The position numbers were made by a program, and so were the translations under genes. The notes under the pieces were generated by a model. That model did no database searches. It saw nothing but the letters and a program-made list of their open reading frames with translations, and was not told the DNA's origin. A stretch of 5,062 nucleotides of DNA from Thermoleophilia bacterium (lineage in GTDB: Bacteria; Actinomycetota; Thermoleophilia; Gaiellales; Gaiellaceae), in assembly GCA_029858755.1 (NCBI GenBank), contig JAOUEK010000184.1:1-5062 (forward strand), given 5' to 3'. This document shows, piece after piece, positions 1 through 3,942 of this stretch (position 1 is the first letter of the stretch; every line of letters starts with the position of its first letter).

Positions 1-81
1 GAGCACGAGCGCGAGCGCGAGCAGCGCGTAGACGCCTCCCGAGGCGAGCCCCGCCACCACCTGCTGCAGGAAGTCGGCCAT
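1..81 (-). CDS. livH: Branched-chain amino acid-type ABC transporter permease (LivH family), N-terminal fragment
   Basis: Only the first 27 codons are present; the gene continues beyond the left edge. The start is the ATG whose complement lies at 79-81. The visible protein begins MADFLQQVVAGLASGGVYAL and runs into a hydrophobic Ala/Leu/Val stretch. This is the usual opening of LivH permeases, a short amphipathic start followed by a Gly-rich first membrane helix (the GLxxGxxYAL pattern). LivH forms half of the membrane channel of HAAT-family importers, paired with LivM and energised by LivG and LivF. The start lies 6 bp after the livF stop, and the TGAGG at 86-90 can serve as its ribosome binding site. 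The operon context strongly supports the call, but 27 residues cannot define the substrate, which could be branched-chain amino acids, urea, amides or others. Confidence 0.85.
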   Translation of the reverse strand, partial: MADFLQQVVAGLASGGVYALLALALVL

Positions 82-85
82 CGCG

Positions 86-90
86 CCTCA
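86..90 (-). promoter_or_regulatory. Ribosome binding site for livH overlapping the livF stop codon
   Basis: On the minus strand the livF stop TGA is followed directly by GG, giving TGAGG four bases before the livH ATG. The GAGG core matches a Shine-Dalgarno sequence, and its overlap with the upstream stop suggests that livF and livH are translationally coupled. The spacing is slightly short. This is a sequence-pattern call only. Confidence 0.5.
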
Positions 91-801
91 GTACCCCAGG
101 TAGCTCCGCCGCACTGCCTCGTCGGCCTCGAGCTCGGCCGCGGCACCGGAGACCGCGACCCGTCCCACCTCGAGCACGTATGCGCGGGCCGCGCTTTCGA
201 GCGCGATCCTCGCGTCCTGCTCGACGACGAGCACCGTCAGCCCCTCGGCCGCGTTGAGCTCGCGCACGATCCGGAAGATCTCGCGCACGATCATCGGCGC
301 GAGGCCGAGCGACGGCTCGTCGAGCATCACCAGCCTGGGGCGCCCCATCAGCGCGCGGGCCAGGGCGAGCATCTGCTGCTCGCCGCCCGACAGCGTCCCG
401 GCTCGCTGGTCGGAGCGCTCGGCGAGCCACGGGAACCACTCCGCCATGCGGTCGATGTCGGCGCGCACCTCGCGGTCGCGACGCGTGTACGCGCCGAGTC
501 GCAGGTTCTCCTCCACGGTGAGGTCGGTGAACGTGCCTCGCCCCTCGGGCACGTGTGCGATGCGGGCCTTGGCGACGGCTTCGGGCCCGCCTCGGAGCGG
601 CGTGCCGTCGAACCGGATCTCCCCGCCGGAGCGGCGGACGGTGCCCGACACCGACCGTAGCGTGGTGGTCTTGCCCGCGCCGTTGGCGCCGAGCACGGCC
701 ACGATCTCACCCTCCGCCACCTCCAGCGAGACGCCGTGGAGCGCCTGCACCGGCCCGTAGCGGGCGTGGACGTCGTCGAGCGCCAGCAGCGGGGTCGTCA
801 C
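88..801 (-). CDS. livF: Branched-chain amino acid-type ABC transporter ATP-binding protein LivF
   Basis: This encodes a 237-residue cytoplasmic ATPase, the same size as E. coli LivF. With LivG it hydrolyses ATP to drive solute import through LivH/LivM. Visible motifs are Walker A GANGAGKTT (residues 38-46), the LivF-type Q-loop region VPEGR (84-88), the ABC signature LSGGEQQM (137-144), Walker B and D-loop LVMLDEPSLGLAP (157-169), and the switch region VVEQDAR (192-198). In that last region Gln195 takes the place of the usual switch His, which is normal for LivF and separates it from LivG. The GTG start at 801 is chosen because homology begins at once (LLALDDVHARYG). It overlaps the livG stop in the sequence GTGA, and a GGGGA lies about 7 bases upstream. 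A longer in-frame reading upstream would run through livG in the wrong frame and is not real. The substrate cannot be read from the sequence. Confidence 0.95.
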   Translation of the reverse strand: MTTPLLALDDVHARYGPVQALHGVSLEVAEGEIVAVLGANGAGKTTTLRSVSGTVRRSGGEIRFDGTPLRGGPEAVAKARIAHVPEGRGTFTDLTVEENLRLGAYTRRDREVRADIDRMAEWFPWLAERSDQRAGTLSGGEQQMLALARALMGRPRLVMLDEPSLGLAPMIVREIFRIVRELNAAEGLTVLVVEQDARIALESAARAYVLEVGRVAVSGAAAELEADEAVRRSYLGY

Positions 802-1511
802 TCGTCGGTCCCCAGGTAGGCCTCGATCACGGCCGGGTCGGACTGCACCTGCTCGGGTGTGCCGTCCGCGATCTTGCGACCGAAGCTGAGCACGTTGACG
901 TGGTCGGAGATGCGCATCACGAGCCCCATGTGGTGCTCGACGAGGAGGATCGTGAGCGCGAGGTCGTCGCGGAGCTGCTGCACGAAGCCGCCGAGGTCCT
1001 CGACCTCCTGGTGGTTGAGGCCGCCCGCTGGCTCGTCGAGCAGCAGCAGGCGCGGCCGCGCGACGAGGGCGCGTGCGATCTCCACCCTCTTCTGCGTGCC
1101 GTAGGGCAGCGACGCAGCCGGCAGGGCCGCGGTGTCGGCGAGGCCCACGTAGTCGAGCGTCTCCAGCGCCTCGCGCTCGCTGGCCTCGCGGCCCCGCGAG
1201 TGCGCGCCGACGAGCACGTTCTCGAGCACCGACATCGAGCGGAAGAGGTTGAGGTTCTGGAAGGTGCGGGCGATCCCCCGGCGGACGACACGGAAGGCGG
1301 GCGTCCGCAGCAGCGAGACGTCCTCGAAGAGGACGTCTCCGGCGTCCGGGGAGTAGAGGCGCGTGACCACGTTGAACGCGGTCGTCTTGCCCGCGCCGTT
1401 CGGGCCGATCAGCCCGGTGATCGTCCCGGGCTCGACGACGAACGACACCTCGTCGAGCGCGATGATGCCACCGAAGCGCAGCGTCACGTCGCGGACGGAG
1501 AGCAACGCCAT
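798..1511 (-). CDS. livG: Branched-chain amino acid-type ABC transporter ATP-binding protein LivG
   Basis: This encodes a 237-residue ATPase, the partner of LivF in a HAAT-family importer. It is a little shorter than typical LivG (about 255). Visible motifs are the N-terminal LRFGGIIALDEVSF segment, Walker A GPNGAGKTT (residues 36-44), the Q-loop ARTFQNLNLF (81-90, Gln85), MSVLENVLVG (93-102), the signature region LPYGTQKR (135-142), Walker B LLLLDEPAGGLN (155-166), and the H-loop VEHHM (191-195, His193). FGG near the start and TFQN are characteristic of LivG rather than LivF. The signature has Pro136 where LivG usually has Ala or Ser (L-A/S-YG). The ATG at 1511 is the natural start: upstream in-frame sequence lacks family similarity and is antisense to the next gene. 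It is the first gene of the visible operon. It is followed by livF with a 4-base overlap and preceded by the divergent promoter candidate at 1512-1534. Confidence 0.95.
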   Translation of the reverse strand: MALLSVRDVTLRFGGIIALDEVSFVVEPGTITGLIGPNGAGKTTAFNVVTRLYSPDAGDVLFEDVSLLRTPAFRVVRRGIARTFQNLNLFRSMSVLENVLVGAHSRGREASEREALETLDYVGLADTAALPAASLPYGTQKRVEIARALVARPRLLLLDEPAGGLNHQEVEDLGGFVQQLRDDLALTILLVEHHMGLVMRISDHVNVLSFGRKIADGTPEQVQSDPAVIEAYLGTDE

Positions 1512-1534
1512 GTTGGCCGAGTACCCTACCCCTC
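1512..1534. promoter_or_regulatory. Candidate bidirectional promoter between livG and the YbaK-family gene
   Basis: Only 23 bp separate the two divergent start codons. The gap contains TACCCTA at 1522-1528. Read on the plus strand this gives TACCCT (1522-1527), and on the minus strand TAGGGT (1528-1523). Both fit the TANNNT minimum of a sigma-70-type -10 element. With normal -10 to +1 spacing, the plus transcript would begin at about 1534-1535, at the GTG itself. The minus transcript would begin near 1516, five bases before the livG ATG. Matching -35 elements are weak: on the minus strand TGGAGG at 1551-1546 shares three of six bases with TTGACA. Leaderless mRNAs are common in Actinobacteria. 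The arrangement is inferred from pattern alone. Confidence 0.4.
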
Positions 1535-1993
1535 GTGCCCGGCCCCCTCCACCCGACGGCCGCGCGGGTCCAGGAACGGCTCGCCGCGCTCGGGCTCGAG
1601 GTCGACGTGGTCGTGCTCCCGGGCTCGACCCGCACCGCCGCCGACGCGGCCGCCGCGTGCGGCTGCGAGCTGGGCCAGATCGTGAAGTCGCTGGTCTTCG
1701 TGGAGGCGGCGAGCGACGAGCCGGTGATGTGCCTGTGGGCGGGCGATCGTCAGGTGCCGGCCGACGAGCTCGGGCTCCGGCGGGCGAGCGCCGACGTGGT
1801 GCGGGAGGTGACCGGCTTCGCGGTCGGCGGCGTCCCGCCGCTGGGCCACGAGCGGCCCCTGCGCACGATCGTCGACGACTCGCTCGATCGCTTCGACCGC
1901 GTGTGGTGCGCCGCCGGGACGCCGCATGCCGTCTTCGAGGTCTCGCTGGCCGAGCTGCGACGCGCGCTCGACGCGACACGGTCGACTCGCTAG
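1535..1993 (+). CDS. YbaK/EbsC-family aminoacyl-tRNA editing domain protein
   Basis: This encodes a 152-residue stand-alone protein of the YbaK/ProX family. Characterised members hydrolyse mischarged aminoacyl-tRNAs in trans, for example Cys-tRNA(Pro) by YbaK and Ala-tRNA(Pro) by ProXp-ala. Family marks are an N-terminal helix VQERLAALGL (residues 12-21), STRTAADAA (31-39), GQIVKSLVF (47-55) with Lys51 at the position of the conserved active-site lysine, TGFAVGGVPPLGH (93-105), and AGTPHAVF (127-134). The length fits the family (about 150-165). The GTG at 1535 is the furthest upstream start in this frame and there is no obvious Shine-Dalgarno, which fits a leaderless transcript from the adjacent -10 candidate. 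The ATG at 1510 is in another frame. The gene ends in TAG that overlaps the convergent regulator's stop by four bases. It is more like the general YbaK/EbsC group than E. coli YbaK proper, so tRNA specificity is not assigned. Confidence 0.9.
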   Translation: MPGPLHPTAARVQERLAALGLEVDVVVLPGSTRTAADAAAACGCELGQIVKSLVFVEAASDEPVMCLWAGDRQVPADELGLRRASADVVREVTGFAVGGVPPLGHERPLRTIVDDSLDRFDRVWCAAGTPHAVFEVSLAELRRALDATRSTR

Positions 1994-2625
1994 AGCAGAC
2001 GGCGGCGGGCGGCCCAGCTCGCGAGCTCGTTGCGGCTGGAGAGCTGCAGCTTGTGCAGCACCGCGGACGCGTGCGTCTCGACGGTCTTGATCGAGATCGT
2101 GAGCCTGCGGGCGATCTCCTTGTACGCGTAGCCGCGCGCGAGCAGGCGCATCACCTCGCGCTCGCGAGGCGTGAGCAGGTCGAGCTCGGGATCGCTCGGC
2201 GCCGGCAAGTCCGCCGCGAACGCGTCGAGCGCGAAGCCGGCGAGGCGCGGCGAGAAGACCGCGTCGCCCGACGCCACGCGCTCGATCGCGTCCACCAGCT
2301 CGTCGCCGGAGATCGCCTTCGTCACGTAGCCGCGCGCGCCGGCGCGGATCACGCCGATCACGTCCTCGGCGGCGTCGGACACGGAGAGCGCCAGGAAGCG
2401 GGCGGCGACGCCGCGCTGCGCGACGCCGCCGATCACGGCAGCGCCGCCGCCACCCGGCAGGTGGACGTCGAGCAGCACCACGTCGGGCAGCGTGGCCACG
2501 ACGACGTCGACCGCCTCCAGCACGTCACCGGCCTCGCCGACGACGTCGACGCGGTCGCCGAGCGCGGCCTTGACCCCGGCTCGGACGAGCTCGTGGTCGT
2601 CGACGACCACGACCCTGGGCGTCAT
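1990..2625 (-). CDS. NarL/LuxR-family two-component response regulator
   Basis: This 211-residue protein has a receiver domain followed by a DNA-binding helix-turn-helix. The receiver spans about residues 3-118. It has the acidic pair Asp9-Asp10, phospho-acceptor Asp53 in LLDVHLPGG, switch Ser81 (LALS), Tyr100 and Lys103 in GYVTK. The LuxR-type HTH spans about 150-205, opening with LTPREREVMRLLARG and containing the recognition-helix region ISIKTVETHASAVLHKL. The length is normal for the NarL/FixJ group. The ATG start overlaps the TGA stop of the upstream kinase gene as ATGA (2622-2625), so the two are probably translationally coupled and form a cognate pair. Phosphorylation by that kinase should let the regulator bind as a dimer to target promoters, most plausibly the divergent region at 3813-3942 (inference). 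The stop codon shares CTAG with the convergent YbaK-family gene. Confidence 0.95.
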   Translation of the reverse strand: MTPRVVVVDDHELVRAGVKAALGDRVDVVGEAGDVLEAVDVVVATLPDVVLLDVHLPGGGGAAVIGGVAQRGVAARFLALSVSDAAEDVIGVIRAGARGYVTKAISGDELVDAIERVASGDAVFSPRLAGFALDAFAADLPAPSDPELDLLTPREREVMRLLARGYAYKEIARRLTISIKTVETHASAVLHKLQLSSRNELASWAARRRLL

Positions 2626-3812
2626 CGGGCCTCCAGCGGCACGCGCAGCTCGACCTCGGTGCCTTGGCCGGGAGCCGAGGTGACGGTGGCCGAGCCGCCG
2701 ACGCGCTGCAGCCGCGCGACGACCGACTCGCGGAGGCCGCGCCGGTCGGCGGCGACCGCCCCCGGGTCGAAGCCCACTCCGGTGTCCCTGACGAACACCT
2801 CGAGCACGCCTTCTTCGACCTCCGCGAAGACGTCGACGCGGGCGGCGCTCGAGTGCTTCGCCGCGTTGACGATCGCCTCCCGGGTCGCGGCGAGCACCTG
2901 CCTCAGGCGCTCGTCAACCGGCAGCTCCGCGCCCACGGCGACGAGCTCGACGGGCACGTCGTGCAGCTGCTCCACCTCTGCGCACACCTGCTCCAGCCCG
3001 GCCCGCACCGTGCCCACGCCGGCGTCGTCGTCGCCGCCGTACAGCCAAGCGCGCAGCTCGCGCTCCTGCCCGCGGGCCAGCGCCCGCGTGCGACCCGGCT
3101 CGTCGGCGTCGCGCTGGATCAGCGCGAGCGTCTGCAGCACCGAGTCGTGGAGGTGCGCCGCCATCCGGCCGCGCTCCTCGGTGCGGATGCGCTGCCGCCG
3201 CTCGTCCGCGAGCTCGCGCGCCAGCCCCGTGATCGCCGGGGCCACGACGAGCGCCACGCCACCGACGACCGCCGCCAGCACGAGCAGCGTGTCGCGCGCG
3301 GCGGCGATGTCGAGGTTGAAGACGACCAGCCCCGCGAGCCCGGTTCCCGCGACGACGAGGCCGGCGACCACCCGCACGGCGGCACTGCGCCCGTCGACGA
3401 TGGAGCCGAGGCGCCTGCGGTGCCAGGCGAGCAGCAGGCCGAGCCCGAGCAGCACGACGGGCCACACCGTGCTGCGGCCGAAGCCGAGGTCGAGCGCCTG
3501 CACCAGCAGCAGCAGGCCGACGGTGAGCAGAGCCACACCGAGCACGCGCTCGATCGGCCCGAGCCCGTCCACGAGCCCGTCAGTCGGGGGCGCGACCGGC
3601 GTACCGGCCGTGGCCATCACCGCCCAGGCGAGCAGGTAGAGCAGCACCCCGAGGCCACCCCCGGCGGCGAGCACCACGAAGGCGACGCGCACGACGCCGG
3701 GATCGACGCCGAGCGACGCGGCAATACCGGCGGCGACACCTGCGACCACGCGCTGCTCGGGCCTCGGGGCGGGCACGGCCCACCGGCCGCGCTCTCCGGC
3801 GATCGTCGACAT
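2622..3812 (-). CDS. PspC-domain membrane sensor histidine kinase (HisKA_3/LiaS-NarX type)
   Basis: This encodes a 396-residue membrane kinase. An N-terminal PspC domain (about residues 18-68; AGVAAGI, LGVDP, LLYLLAW) is followed by hydrophobic segments near 85-106, 115-131, 145-165 and 174-194, then a short linker. The dimerisation/phosphotransfer helix contains MAAHLHDSVLQTLALI (217-232) with His222 as the likely phosphorylated residue. The ATPase domain has the N-box REAIVNAAKHS (311-321, Asn316), the G1 box DTGVGFDP (343-350) and the G2-like GQGTEVEL (382-389). No periplasmic sensor domain is visible, so signals probably come through the membrane region or a partner protein, as in intramembrane-sensing kinases. 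The ATG at 3812 is chosen because it starts just before the PspC domain. A frame extension further upstream (to 4013) is only antisense to the divergent gene. There is no strong ribosome binding site, and a GTG at codon 13 is an alternative start. PspC-kinase fusions are known in Actinobacteria. Confidence 0.93.
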   Translation of the reverse strand: MSTIAGERGRWAVPAPRPEQRVVAGVAAGIAASLGVDPGVVRVAFVVLAAGGGLGVLLYLLAWAVMATAGTPVAPPTDGLVDGLGPIERVLGVALLTVGLLLLVQALDLGFGRSTVWPVVLLGLGLLLAWHRRRLGSIVDGRSAAVRVVAGLVVAGTGLAGLVVFNLDIAAARDTLLVLAAVVGGVALVVAPAITGLARELADERRQRIRTEERGRMAAHLHDSVLQTLALIQRDADEPGRTRALARGQERELRAWLYGGDDDAGVGTVRAGLEQVCAEVEQLHDVPVELVAVGAELPVDERLRQVLAATREAIVNAAKHSSAARVDVFAEVEEGVLEVFVRDTGVGFDPGAVAADRRGLRESVVARLQRVGGSATVTSAPGQGTEVELRVPLEAR

Positions 3813-3846
3813 GCCCTGATGATTCCAGGAGTGCGCGGGCCGCTCC

Positions 3847-3864
3847 CTCGGGACTCTCCCCGAG
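3847..3864. repeat. Small inverted repeat (6-bp arms, 6-base loop)
   Basis: CTCGGG at 3847-3852 pairs with CCCGAG at 3859-3864 around the loop ACTCTC. A second CCCGAGG at 3870-3876 can pair with the same left arm extended to CCTCGGG (3846-3852), so two alternative stems are possible. CCCCGAG also recurs directly at 3858 and 3869, 11 bp apart. There is no T-tract, so it is not an obvious intrinsic terminator. It could be an operator or a leader hairpin of the kinase mRNA, or chance in GC-rich DNA. Confidence 0.35.
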
Positions 3865-3878
3865 ACGACCCCGAGGCC

Positions 3879-3898
3879 GGTCGGGAGCGGTCGGCAGC
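3879..3898. repeat. Tandem 10-bp direct repeat, possible operator half-sites
   Basis: GGTCGGGAGC (3879-3888) is followed immediately by GGTCGGCAGC (3889-3898), nine of ten bases identical and one helical turn apart. A third copy, GATCGGGAGC, lies at 3918-3927, also nine of ten identical to the first. The spacing and the position between two divergent genes suggest a regulator-binding array. No experimentally known motif was matched. Confidence 0.4.
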
Positions 3899-3902
3899 GA
3901 TA

Positions 3903-3924
3903 CCCGATTGCCCGCGCGATCGGG
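3903..3924. promoter_or_regulatory. Dyad CCCGAT-N10-ATCGGG, candidate regulator operator
   Basis: Perfect 6-bp arms at 3903-3908 and 3919-3924 flank a 10-base spacer, giving a 22-bp dyad that ends 18 bases before the ATG of the PspC/LiaF-like gene. Dimeric NarL/LuxR-type regulators commonly bind such inverted repeats, so the neighbouring regulator is the natural candidate. Six-base GC-rich arms can arise by chance, and no consensus is available to confirm it. Confidence 0.35.
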
Positions 3925-3942
3925 AGCAGCGACGATCGAGGC

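Larger units (their letters stand above)
3813..3942. promoter_or_regulatory. Divergent promoter region between the PspC kinase operon and the PspC/LiaF-like gene
   Basis: This 130-bp gap between two divergent start codons must hold the promoters for both the kinase-regulator operon (minus) and the PspC/LiaF-like gene (plus), unless either is leaderless from inside the other. No convincing TATAAT-type -10 with a matching -35 is visible on either strand; TATCGC on the minus strand (3902-3897) is at best a weak -10. The region is crowded with repeats: a tandem 10-bp pair, a CCCGAT-N10-ATCGGG dyad, a CTCGGG hairpin, and an inverted CCGCTCCC (3840-3847) / GGGAGCGG (3883-3890) pair. This is what would be expected of an autoregulated response-regulator target, but the binding role is inferred. 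Confidence 0.6.

Noticed and set aside
1..33. GAGCGC-like tandem repetition at the left edge
   Set aside because: It is explained by alternating Ala and Leu codons (GCG/CTC) in the first membrane helix of LivH.
1512..1979. N-terminal extension of LivG to 1979
   Set aside because: The extra residues are Arg/Pro/Ala-rich and antisense to the YbaK-family gene. LivG homology begins at the ATG at 1511.
2016..2027. Perfect 12-bp palindrome AGCTCGCGAGCT
   Set aside because: It lies in ordinary codons for ELAS near the regulator C-terminus. It has no loop or T-tract and is expected about once by chance in a GC-rich window of this size.
1363..3639. A 758-codon plus-strand open frame across livG, the YbaK-family gene and the signalling operon
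   Set aside because: It is antisense to or out of frame with well-supported genes, has low-complexity Arg/Ser/Ala/Pro composition and no recognisable domain. Long spurious frames are expected at this GC content.
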